Positions 36,927 to 45,814 of a stretch of DNA of 64,000 nucleotides are shown here, piece after piece (position 1 is the stretch's first letter; every line of letters starts with the position of its first letter). A program made the translations under genes and the position numbers. Source of the DNA: Psychroserpens damuponensis (GTDB lineage Bacteria; Bacteroidota; Bacteroidia; Flavobacteriales; Flavobacteriaceae); contig NZ_JXJO01000010.1 of NCBI RefSeq assembly GCF_000826655.1, positions 124,001-188,000 on the forward strand, in the 5' to 3' direction. The notes below the pieces were generated by a model. It worked only from the letters and a program-made list of their open reading frames with translations. It was not told the DNA's origin and ran no database searches.

Positions 36927-37253
36927 TTAAGTAAACTTTACATTAAATTCATCTACTATTTGAAGCTCTGTTCTAAAAGCGAGCATTTTATCGGCGAATT
37001 TCACAAGACCTTCTTGACGTAATTTATCGGCATCTTCTTTATAATACGCATCTAAGGCTTCTCGAGAATACGAACGATATTGCACTGAGTATGTTTGCCC
37101 ACCCATATCTTCTTCTACCATGACTTGAGTTAGTGTTGCTTTTTCAAATTTACCTGTTCCTAACACCTTAGGAATATGGTCGGTTTTCATCCATTCTAAC
37201 CATTCGGTATGGACTGAATCGTCTATGTTTATTGTGATGTTGTAGATTATCAT
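36927..37253 (-). CDS. DUF4286 family protein
   Basis: The 108-residue protein begins MIIYNITINIDDSVHTEWLEWM, the standard start of DUF4286, and keeps the YSVQYRSYSREALDAY segment. It has a ferredoxin-like alpha+beta pattern with no known function. Longer starts (ATG 37286, TTG 37289) add residues not typical of the family. Confidence 0.82.
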   Translation of the reverse strand: MIIYNITINIDDSVHTEWLEWMKTDHIPKVLGTGKFEKATLTQVMVEEDMGGQTYSVQYRSYSREALDAYYKEDADKLRQEGLVKFADKMLAFRTELQIVDEFNVKFT

Positions 37254-37487
37254 GCTTTTCTTTATCGTTTGTAGTAAATTTCGCATCAAGCGCGTAATGT
37301 CAATTTCTTATAACGCTTTTGCAAATAACAGAAGTTATTCGTCGTCATCAAAGGGTTTTATTATTTTTTGATAAGATAAGCCTTATTTTTCCAAAAGTTG
37401 AATGGATAGTTTGTTTATTGGTAATGTAAATCCAAAAATGATTTATACTAATTTTTATATATAAGAATAAACATTACCAACTGAATA

Positions 37488-39269
37488 CTAATTTATCGCA
37501 TCACCACGCAACATCCTAAAGCGTTTTCTGGCTTCAATAAAGTAGATACTATCTTCGTGATTAAAAATAATGTTCTCGTAGAGTGCTTTAGCTTTATCGG
37601 GTTGTGCTAATTGGTTTTGGTAGAGTTCTGCTAAGTAAAAATGTGCATCATCTGCAAGAATTTCGTCTCTATAGTTTGCGATGATATATTCGTAATTAGC
37701 GACTGCTTTCTCTATTTGTTTAGTTTTTTCGTAGAGTTTGGCTTGCATGTATAAGGCTTGATCTTCTATGGTTTCGCCTTTATGCTCAGTTAGAATTTTA
37801 TCTAAAAGCGTAATGGCTTCGTTGTTTTTATTTTGAAACGACATCAAATCTGCTTTCGAATATAATTTTAAAGCCGTTTGTAAGGAGTCTTCATCTTTAT
37901 TATCGCTAATAAGCAGTTTTAACTCTAAAGCATCATTAGCAATTAATTGCGATGTTGAAGATTTTAAGATTTTTAGTTGTGATTCTGCCCACTCAAAATC
38001 GCCTTTATAATAACTTGTTTTTGCTACTTTAAAACGTGCTTCTTGAGAAATGGTACTGTTTTTTAAATTGGCTTGAATTTGCGTATAATAGATCAAAGCT
38101 TCATTAAAGCGTTCTTGAAACACGAGAATATCTCCTAATTTCAACTTTACGGTTGCTGCTTGAAAGCTTGATAAATTTAGTTTGAGGCTCTTTTTTAAAA
38201 AATCGCTAGCTTCTTTTGGTTGCTGTTTATTGAAGGCTATAAAATTTCCGTAGGCAATTTGAAGCGCAATGGTTTGCTCATATTTTCCATATTCGAAAAA
38301 TAATTTATTAAATTTTTCATCAATGGTTTTAAGTTGTTTTTTATCAGTTTCTGCAAGGTCAATCTCAATTTCTAGCATATATTGATGTGCTTTTAATATG
38401 GTGTTGATGTCTTGAGAGTTATCTAACACAAACTCAAAAACAGAATTTGCTGTGTTGTAATCTTTTTGTTTTACCGTTGTTAAAGCCAGGTCTAAAATAC
38501 GACTCAAACTCTCTTTAGATCTACGATACAATGCTTTTTCTTGAATAAACGCTTTATTGTATTCTTTTTGCTGAATATACAACCAGCTCAACATATCGTT
38601 CCAATACGGTTGTGGGTTAGATTGCGATTTTTTGAGTAATAATGTTCTTAGTGTTTGATTGTTTTCAATTTCCTTATTTTCTGAAACAAAATCACTAAAT
38701 GCTCGTTTGGCAGTATTTAGAAACTCAGGTTTCGTTTCTATATAATCTAAATAATTTGAAAAAAGTAGCTCTATATTACCTAGCTCACCATAAATACGTG
38801 CCATTGGCATATTAAAATTATAATCTGGATTTAACTCCATCCCCTTTTTATAGGTTTGAAGTGCTTCATCTAATAAAGAATGATCTTCAAATTTTTTTGC
38901 TATAGCGTACGTATAACTTGGTCTTTCTTCAACTTTTACTATGGCTTCTTTATAGTATTTGTGTGCTAAATCTAAACTATCCATTAGTTGATAATTATAG
39001 CCAAGGTCCACTAGTAGAGGCGGATAATTAATTTCTTTCATACGTTTAGAGATCTCCAATTGTGCTTCATCATAGCGCTCTAATTGTTGTAAGGTTTCAA
39101 TAATTTTATAAACGTATTTTGAGCTTTTTTTAGTATCGTTAAGTTTTTGGTAGGAGATTAATGCTTTATCAAATTCACCACGTTTAAAGTAGTCATCAGC
39201 CAATTGTTCGCTTTGCGAAAACATAAGACCACATGATAACACTATTAAACAGATAATTATTTGACGCAT
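37488..39269 (-). CDS. Exported TPR repeat protein
   Basis: The 593-residue protein has a signal peptide (MRQIIICLIVLSCGLMFSQ) and many tetratricopeptide repeats over most of its length, for example DYFKRGEFDKALISYQKLND and DAHFYLAELYQNQLAQPDKAKALYENII. It is probably a periplasmic or outer-membrane-linked scaffold. A ten-residue extension to 39299 would bury the signal peptide, so the ATG at 39269 is chosen. Confidence 0.85.
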   Translation of the reverse strand: MRQIIICLIVLSCGLMFSQSEQLADDYFKRGEFDKALISYQKLNDTKKSSKYVYKIIETLQQLERYDEAQLEISKRMKEINYPPLLVDLGYNYQLMDSLDLAHKYYKEAIVKVEERPSYTYAIAKKFEDHSLLDEALQTYKKGMELNPDYNFNMPMARIYGELGNIELLFSNYLDYIETKPEFLNTAKRAFSDFVSENKEIENNQTLRTLLLKKSQSNPQPYWNDMLSWLYIQQKEYNKAFIQEKALYRRSKESLSRILDLALTTVKQKDYNTANSVFEFVLDNSQDINTILKAHQYMLEIEIDLAETDKKQLKTIDEKFNKLFFEYGKYEQTIALQIAYGNFIAFNKQQPKEASDFLKKSLKLNLSSFQAATVKLKLGDILVFQERFNEALIYYTQIQANLKNSTISQEARFKVAKTSYYKGDFEWAESQLKILKSSTSQLIANDALELKLLISDNKDEDSLQTALKLYSKADLMSFQNKNNEAITLLDKILTEHKGETIEDQALYMQAKLYEKTKQIEKAVANYEYIIANYRDEILADDAHFYLAELYQNQLAQPDKAKALYENIIFNHEDSIYFIEARKRFRMLRGDAIN

Positions 39270-39388
39270 ATTATATTCTAATTTATGTAAATATAACATT
39301 TCCTCTAACTAGATAATGTGAATGTTTTTATAATTAATAGTTTTTAGGTTCTTAATGAATTCAAAACCTTTAAACACTTTCAAAAAAA

Positions 39389-39414
39389 AATGCCTAAACA
39401 TGAGTTTAGGCATT
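39389..39414 (-). terminator. Minus-strand terminator
   Basis: 11-base arms aatgcctaaac (39389-39399) and gtttaggcatt (39404-39414) are followed on the minus strand by about eight T. Confidence 0.8.
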
Positions 39415-39509
39415 ACCGACAAAATAAATGTGCTATTAATCAATTCTTTACAATATGATTCAGTTATTCTGTTTGGCTTTTCTTAAAGCTATATAAATAA
39501 AATAAAATT

Positions 39510-39578
39510 TTAAAGAAAAACTTTACTTGCCATAACTACTAATGCAACTAGTGGTACAATTCGTTTTACATTTTTCAT
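39510..39578 (-). CDS. Possible 22-residue hydrophobic peptide
   Basis: The frame reads MKNVKRIVPLVALVVMAS and ends KVFL, then stop: a basic head and one membrane-like helix. It lies between the serS stop and a strong terminator, which suggests a transcript dedicated to it. No Shine-Dalgarno or clear -33 box is seen, and length alone gives no proof of coding. Confidence 0.4.
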   Translation of the reverse strand: MKNVKRIVPLVALVVMASKVFL

Positions 39579-39794
39579 AATTTAATAGGTTGGTTCGCAT
39601 TTGGAGTACTAACTTCTTAATTAAAATTTAAAAAACAAAAAAAAGCGCCAAAAATTCGTTGAACAACGTCTTTTTTTAGCATTTAAACGATATTAAATTT
39701 ATTTTTCCTACAAACACCACAATATTGGTCATTATTTTTAATACTAAATTTATGTCCCAATTTTGTCATCAATACTAAACTATGTAACGGTTGA

Positions 39795-41063
39795 TTATAT
39801 TTTATCGAAACCTGTATATGGTATTAAAACTTCAGGTATATTAATACCATCTTCGGTTTGGTAATTCTCTAAAATACCAGCTAGAACTCTAGGCAAAGCT
39901 AATGAACTACCATTTAAGGTATGAGCTAACTCATTTTTACCATTACTATTTTTAAAACGTAAGCGCAAACGATTGGCTTGGTAAGATTCAAAATTAGAAA
40001 CACTAGAGATTTCTAACCAACGATCTTGAGCTGTAGAAAACACTTCAAAATCATAGGTCATTGCAGATGGAAAACCAGTATCTCCACCACACAAACGTAA
40101 AATCCTATAAGGTAATTTTAATTCCTTTAAAATGCCTTTAACGTGATCAATCATACCTTCAAATGCTTTGTATGAATTATCTGGATGCTCGACACGAATA
40201 ATTTCGACTTTATCAAATTGGTGTAATCTATTTAAGCCTCTAACGTGTGCACCGTAACTTCCTGCTTCACGTCTAAAACATGGTGTATATCCCGTAATAC
40301 CGATTGGCAAATCACTTTCTGCTAATAATACGTCTCTAAACACATTGGTTCCTGGAACTTCGGCTGTTGGGATTAAATATAAATCATCACGAGAGTCATG
40401 ATACATTTGACCTTCTTTGTCTGGTAATTGACCAGTACCATAACATGAGGCTTCATTTACTAAATGAGGTAATTGGTACTCAGTATAACCAGCTTCGGTA
40501 TTTTTATCTAAAAAATAAGCAATTAAAGCGCGTTGTAATCTTGCGCCTTTTCCTTTATATACAGGAAAACCAGCACCAGCAATTTTATTACCTAATTCAA
40601 AATCTATGATATCGTATTTTTTTGCTAATTCCCAATGAGGCATAGCAGCATCATGAAGTTTAGGAATCTCACCTTCGCTGAAAATTTCTTCATTATCTTC
40701 GTCTGAGTTCCCTTTTGGAACGCTTTCATGAGGCACATTTGGAATTTGGTATAATAACTGAGTAAGCGCATCAGTCTTTTCATTAAGTTGATCACTTAAC
40801 GTTTTAGAGCTTTCTTTGAGTGTTGCAGTTTTTTCTTTTAATGCATTAGCTTCGGCAGCTTTTCCTGTTTTATATAATTCACCAATTTGCTTTGAGATCG
40901 CATTAGATTCTGCAAGTGTATTATCCAATTGGGTTTGCAATTGTCTACGTTCTTCATCAAGCGAAATTACATCATCAATCATTTGAGTGGCATCGATATT
41001 TCGTTTTACCAAACCTTTGATAACATCTTCTTTGTGTTCTCTTATAAAAGCAACTTGTAACAT
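39795..41063 (-). CDS. serS: Seryl-tRNA synthetase
   Basis: The 422-residue protein has the N-terminal coiled-coil arm (about 25-105) that binds tRNA-Ser and a class II core with motif 2 (TPCFRREAGSYGAHVRGLNR) and motif 3 (NGSSLALPRVLAGILEN). It charges tRNA-Ser. It is third in the run ribF, HTTM gene, serS on the minus strand. Confidence 0.97.
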   Translation of the reverse strand: MLQVAFIREHKEDVIKGLVKRNIDATQMIDDVISLDEERRQLQTQLDNTLAESNAISKQIGELYKTGKAAEANALKEKTATLKESSKTLSDQLNEKTDALTQLLYQIPNVPHESVPKGNSDEDNEEIFSEGEIPKLHDAAMPHWELAKKYDIIDFELGNKIAGAGFPVYKGKGARLQRALIAYFLDKNTEAGYTEYQLPHLVNEASCYGTGQLPDKEGQMYHDSRDDLYLIPTAEVPGTNVFRDVLLAESDLPIGITGYTPCFRREAGSYGAHVRGLNRLHQFDKVEIIRVEHPDNSYKAFEGMIDHVKGILKELKLPYRILRLCGGDTGFPSAMTYDFEVFSTAQDRWLEISSVSNFESYQANRLRLRFKNSNGKNELAHTLNGSSLALPRVLAGILENYQTEDGINIPEVLIPYTGFDKI

Positions 41064-41136
41064 AATTATATTCTAATTTATGCACCTTAACGTTTTGAAA
41101 AGGTGTCTATTTTGAAACGTCAAAATTAATAAATTG

Positions 41137-42459
41137 TTAGTTATTCTTGTCTAGATTTGAAGGTAAAATCCAATCATGATGTTTAAAGGGATTCCATTTC
41201 TCATTTGCGAGATCTACCTTAGGATCAATAAACTGTTTAATTTGCCTACCATTAACACTTACATAGGCATTTACATGCACTTCTACATCCATTCCTTTTT
41301 TAGCATAAATAGATTTTAAACGTTGAGCAAACTGCCACATAACATCAGGTTTGCTACTAACAGATCTTATTTGTTTTTTAGTTAAATAATCATTTAACTT
41401 AACTCGTATTTTTGTCTGCGTCCCTTTATCTACAACAGTAAAACTAGTTGTTGCGCTTTTAGTTCGTAGCATCATTCTCCATGACAATCTATGACCTTCT
41501 TCTGTCCATAATACATTATCCTGAATAAAATGCTGCCTCAAAGGTAATGCGATTTGAGCCACAAAATACAGCACAAATACGGTTTTAAAAGCAGTGGCAT
41601 AGGATGGAATTTCAATTTTTTCTACGGAAAATAATGGCTTTCGTTTTAGAAATAGCTTTTGAATAACTTTAGGTTCAAAAAAGAACACTGCAAAGGCTAA
41701 TGACAAATACGGAAATATCCCAACTTGAAAGATAAATGAGTTAAACAGATGGAAAAAAATGGAAGCGAAGAATGCTAATTTCCTAGTTCGCTTCAAGAGT
41801 AAAAGCGGAATTATGAGTCCGTCAAATAGAATTCCGCCATAGGCTACCAAATAATGGACAAATTTTTGCTGCAGCACATTTCCGACGAGAACATAATGCT
41901 TTTTGCTTTTCATCAATAATTCTGGCACTGTGAGATCTAACCAATCTGGATACATTTTAGCAATTGATGCGTACGTATACAAGATGAATAATTGCAAAAT
42001 AAAAACCAAGCGACACCAATTAGGCATAGAATTACTTTGTATACTTGGGTTTTGCTTCACATCAATTGAGGCATATGTATTAGCTGGTAAAAACACCATG
42101 ATAGCACTTAAAATCATTAAAAAATAATAATGATTATTATACGATGATTTTTGCATTAGGTACGTTGTAGCCCAAAACAACGTGAAGGTGATCATACTAA
42201 TTCTATACTTATAGCCAAGCATTACAAACAAGCCACAAATACCCATAATTACAAAGTGAGCATACATCCATTCACCTTGTATGGCTTGAAGAAAATCGAA
42301 ACCTATAAAGTTAAAAGTGAATTCTGGTTCTACGAGAGTTCTTCTTGTCCAACCCGTAAAAATTGCTCCTATACTTTCTAAAAAAATAAGCGCTCCAAAT
42401 AAGATTCTAAAAACGATAAGTCCACTATTATCTATATGTTTAAACAGTAGTTTATTCAT
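41137..42459 (-). CDS. HTTM domain membrane protein
   Basis: The 440-residue protein is of the HTTM (vitamin K-dependent gamma-carboxylase-like) type: several hydrophobic spans in the first 300 residues with FRILFGALIFLESIGAIFTGW at the start and SWRMMLRTK further on. A soluble C-terminal part follows. In bacteria the reaction is unknown. Its ATG overlaps the end of ribF by eight bases. Confidence 0.85.
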   Translation of the reverse strand: MNKLLFKHIDNSGLIVFRILFGALIFLESIGAIFTGWTRRTLVEPEFTFNFIGFDFLQAIQGEWMYAHFVIMGICGLFVMLGYKYRISMITFTLFWATTYLMQKSSYNNHYYFLMILSAIMVFLPANTYASIDVKQNPSIQSNSMPNWCRLVFILQLFILYTYASIAKMYPDWLDLTVPELLMKSKKHYVLVGNVLQQKFVHYLVAYGGILFDGLIIPLLLLKRTRKLAFFASIFFHLFNSFIFQVGIFPYLSLAFAVFFFEPKVIQKLFLKRKPLFSVEKIEIPSYATAFKTVFVLYFVAQIALPLRQHFIQDNVLWTEEGHRLSWRMMLRTKSATTSFTVVDKGTQTKIRVKLNDYLTKKQIRSVSSKPDVMWQFAQRLKSIYAKKGMDVEVHVNAYVSVNGRQIKQFIDPKVDLANEKWNPFKHHDWILPSNLDKNN

Positions 42460-43381
42460 TATAATTAGATATTAGTTTTAGGGCCTCTAGCTTATCTTTT
42501 TGAAGTTGTTTTTTAAGCAAATCAATTGAATCAAATTTAAATTCATGTCTTAAACGATGTAGAATTTCAATTTTTAGAGTTGTATCGTAAAGGTTTTGAT
42601 TTAAGTTAAAAAAGTGAACTTCAACCGCATGTTTATGATCTTTAAATGTTGGATTTTTACCAATGTTCATCATCCCATAAATGGTTTCACCATCAATTAA
42701 GGATTTAACTACAAATACACCATCTTTAGGTATTAATTTATAAGTTTCATTGATATGAATATTTGCGGTAGGAAAGTTTAAAGTTCTTCCAACACCTTTT
42801 CCTTTAATAACGGTTCCCGAAATAAAGTACGGATAGCCTAGAAAAGAATTGGCAGTTTCAATATCTCCATCTAAAAGTGATTGTCTTATTTTGGTTGAAC
42901 TTACTGCAACGTCTTTTATATCTTGAGCCGAAATTTCTTCGACGGTAAAATCGTATTGCTGTCCAAAGGTTTTTAGGTCGTCAATATTTGCGGTTCTATT
43001 TTTTCCGAAGTGATGATCATAACCTATAATAATATGTTTGGCATTTAGCTCATCTACGAGAATTTGCTTTACATAATCTTGAGCAGATAAATCTGAGAAC
43101 GCTTTAGTAAATTTTTTAATAACTATTTGGTCTAAACCAAATTGAGATAACACGTGTTTTCGTTCATTAATAGCATGTAATAATTTAATATCAAAATCTG
43201 GCTGCAATACCATTCTAGGATGCGGAAAAAAAGTGAGCACTATAGATTTTAAATCATTCTTTTTACCCGTTTCTACTAGTCGTTTAAGTATTTTTTGGTG
43301 ACCAATATGAACACCATCAAAGGTGCCTATTGTAATTACAGATGGTTGTTTATGCTCGATATTTTTGGTATTTGTTTTCAG
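42452..43381 (-). CDS. ribF: Bifunctional riboflavin kinase/FAD synthetase
   Basis: The product has an FMN adenylyltransferase domain with TIGTFDGVHIGHQ and a riboflavin kinase domain with GKGVGRTLNFPTANI. It turns riboflavin into FMN and FAD. The frame is open from 43384, but there is no ATG, GTG or TTG until a GTG at 43240, which lies after the nucleotide-binding motif and so cannot be the start. The length of relatives points to the CTG near 43381 (about 309 residues). A non-standard start or a damaged start codon is implied. Confidence 0.85.
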   Translation of the reverse strand: MKTNTKNIEHKQPSVITIGTFDGVHIGHQKILKRLVETGKKNDLKSIVLTFFPHPRMVLQPDFDIKLLHAINERKHVLSQFGLDQIVIKKFTKAFSDLSAQDYVKQILVDELNAKHIIIGYDHHFGKNRTANIDDLKTFGQQYDFTVEEISAQDIKDVAVSSTKIRQSLLDGDIETANSFLGYPYFISGTVIKGKGVGRTLNFPTANIHINETYKLIPKDGVFVVKSLIDGETIYGMMNIGKNPTFKDHKHAVEVHFFNLNQNLYDTTLKIEILHRLRHEFKFDSIDLLKKQLQKDKLEALKLISNYNE

Positions 43382-43623
43382 TACCTATTTTTTTGTAAAA
43401 ATAGTTATTTGCCTTCTTAAAAATGAAAGTAGCGCACAATAATTAAATAAGCTTGATATGTTTATTCACTCTTTCAAAGATGGAGAACTCAAAATAATTA
43501 ATAAAATATCAACACATTCTAACTTTTATTATCACAAAAGTGTTTATTTCTCTAATTGAGAGACCCATTTATTACTTTTTTTTAGATATTTTTACAAATC
43601 TTATAATTTTTAAAATAAAAATC

Positions 43624-45681
43624 ATGAAACGAAAAATTACAATAACGAAATTTTTAATGTTTGCATTAACATTATTAATGAGTTACTCTTCGTATGCACA
43701 ACAGAGAACATGTGCTACTGACGAGTACATGGCAGAGGCTCTCAAGAACCCTGTATATGCTGCACAATACGAAGCAGATCAACAGAAATTTCAAGCTGAA
43801 CTTGCTAGAAGAGCTAATGGAGATTATAGCCAAAGAGGCTCAACAATTACGATACCTGTTGCGGTTCACTTTCCATCAGGAAATGAAGCAGACAGAGCAT
43901 GTCTTGTTGCTTTAGCACAAAGTCAAGTAGATGTATTAAATGCAGATTATACCGCTACAAATGCCGATGTTGTAAATTGGGCAGCTGCTAGTGTTTTTTA
44001 TCCTGGTTTACAACCTGGCGCTGCTAATATTTCTTTTTGTTTAGCAACATCAAATCACCCTGAAGGCATTGACCCAGATCTAATTGAAGGAGAGCCAGCT
44101 GTAACTATTGGTTATAATTTTGCAAATGGCGCAGGCTTTCCTGAACAAGATGCTAATTGGGCTGGTTATATGAACTTTTTAATTAAAGATATTGGACCAG
44201 GACTTTTAGGATACTCTCCTTTAGGTGGAAATTTAACTAATGGTGGAGCCGTAGTTATGAACTTAGAAACTTTTGGTACTAGTTCTGATTGTACTGGTTC
44301 TAATATTGGACCACAAGCTCCTTTTAACTTAGGACGTACGGTAACTCATGAACTTGGACACTTTTATAGTTTAGGACACCCTTGGGGTAATGATCAAAAC
44401 GTAAGTTGTGCATCAGATGATGGTTTTGCAGATACACCAAACACAGGTCAACAAACCTATAATTGCCCAACACCAGGATCTTTAAATGCTTGTTCTGCTC
44501 CACAAAAAATTCTATCAATGAATTATATGGATTATGTAAATGATGCATGTATGTATATGTTTACACCAAATCAAATGAGTGCGGTTGATGCCTACGTATC
44601 AAGTGTTATTGCACCTGGTATTAAGCCAGGAGTTTGTGAACCAGCAGTTCCTGGATTTAACATAGCCTCTTCTGGAGATGATACAATCTTAAGTTGTCCT
44701 ACAACAGATAATCAAGTGAGTTTTGATTTTTCTTATTCAACTGTAATGGGCTTTAATGAAACTACAACATTTACTGCAACGGGAGTTCCTGCAGGTGCAA
44801 CAGCTACTTTTTCTCCAGCTAATCTAAATTCTGATGGTAATGTTACTATGACAATTAACAATATTAACCTAACGGCTGAAGGAGATTATACAATTACAGT
44901 TACTGGTACTTCTACACCAAGTAACGTTACTGAATCAGTAGATGTTGTTTTAGAAAATAATTGTGTAGAAACTGTTTGTGATGATTATGTTGCTACAGGA
45001 CTACCAGTTGTTATATCTGCTTCAGGTTCGAATGATTATACCTCTACTATAACGATAACTGATGATTTACCAGTTGAAGATGTAAATGTTACTGTAAATA
45101 TAGATCATGATTGGATTAGAGATATTAGGGTAACACTAACAAGTCCTAACGGAACAGAAGTTATACTTACTAACAATATTGGTCTTGATGGAGCAGGAGA
45201 ATATTTAAATACAATATTTGATCAAGAAGCTAGCTTAGCTATAGAAGATCAAGTTTCTCCTTTTTCTGGTACATTTACACCATTAGAAGATTTATCAGTA
45301 ATTTATGGTGAAATGTCTGCTGGTGACTGGGTTTTAACTGTCACAGATCTTTTCAATATCGATGGTGGTAATTTTAATGCATTTGAATTAGAACTATGTC
45401 TTGAGTCACCATTAAGTGTTGATGAATTTGGATTTGAAGATTTTGCAATTTTCCCTAATCCAAATGAGGGAGAGTTTACAATAAAATTAAATTCTAATTC
45501 TGGAAATGCAATCAATGTAGATGTCTACGACATTAGAGGTCGTAATATTTATAACAACTCTTATAACAATGGTTTCAACTTTAACCAAACAGTGAAATTA
45601 AACAATGTGCAATCTGGATTATACTTAGTAAGTATTTCAGATGGTGATAAAAATATCACTAGAAAGATTGTTGTAGAATAA
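43624..45681 (+). CDS. T9SS-exported M43-like metalloprotease with P domain
   Basis: The 685-residue protein has a signal peptide (ending SSYAQQ) and a zinc site THELGHFYSLGHPW near residue 241, with a Met-turn-like SMNYMDY. An Ig-like segment, a proprotein-convertase P domain (about 460-590; VEDVNVTVNIDHDWIRDIRVTLTSP) and a C-terminal T9SS sorting tail (FAIFPNPNEGEF... to RKIVVE) follow. It should be a secreted endopeptidase of the cytophagalysin type. An open frame extends to 43540, but the signal peptide begins at 43624. Confidence 0.88.
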   Translation: MKRKITITKFLMFALTLLMSYSSYAQQRTCATDEYMAEALKNPVYAAQYEADQQKFQAELARRANGDYSQRGSTITIPVAVHFPSGNEADRACLVALAQSQVDVLNADYTATNADVVNWAAASVFYPGLQPGAANISFCLATSNHPEGIDPDLIEGEPAVTIGYNFANGAGFPEQDANWAGYMNFLIKDIGPGLLGYSPLGGNLTNGGAVVMNLETFGTSSDCTGSNIGPQAPFNLGRTVTHELGHFYSLGHPWGNDQNVSCASDDGFADTPNTGQQTYNCPTPGSLNACSAPQKILSMNYMDYVNDACMYMFTPNQMSAVDAYVSSVIAPGIKPGVCEPAVPGFNIASSGDDTILSCPTTDNQVSFDFSYSTVMGFNETTTFTATGVPAGATATFSPANLNSDGNVTMTINNINLTAEGDYTITVTGTSTPSNVTESVDVVLENNCVETVCDDYVATGLPVVISASGSNDYTSTITITDDLPVEDVNVTVNIDHDWIRDIRVTLTSPNGTEVILTNNIGLDGAGEYLNTIFDQEASLAIEDQVSPFSGTFTPLEDLSVIYGEMSAGDWVLTVTDLFNIDGGNFNAFELELCLESPLSVDEFGFEDFAIFPNPNEGEFTIKLNSNSGNAINVDVYDIRGRNIYNNSYNNGFNFNQTVKLNNVQSGLYLVSISDGDKNITRKIVVE

Positions 45682-45701
45682 TTTTAATATAATCTTTTAT
45701 C

Positions 45702-45733
45702 AAAAGGAGAGGCTATTTTTAGTCTCTCCTTTT
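45702..45733 (+). terminator. Terminator between the two metalloprotease genes
   Basis: 10-base arms aaaaggagag (45702-45711) and ctctcctttt (45724-45733) are followed by T. Confidence 0.85.
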
Positions 45734-45814
45734 TTAATTTTTAAAAACAAATATTTTTGTTGTTTTTAGTAAATCTGCAATGAATAGAATATTTTTATAT
45801 AAAAAAATTTAATT

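Larger units (their letters stand above)
39300..39794. other. Intergenic region between serS and the TPR gene
   Basis: It holds a possible 22-residue peptide gene (39510-39578, minus), a strong minus-strand terminator (39389-39414) and a weak hairpin cgttgaacaacg (39657-39668) that may end the serS transcript. Nothing else is convincing. Confidence 0.6.

Noticed and set aside
43540-43623. N-terminal extension of the M43-like protease
   Set aside because: The extension would bury the signal peptide that begins at 43624 and reads like translated leader DNA.
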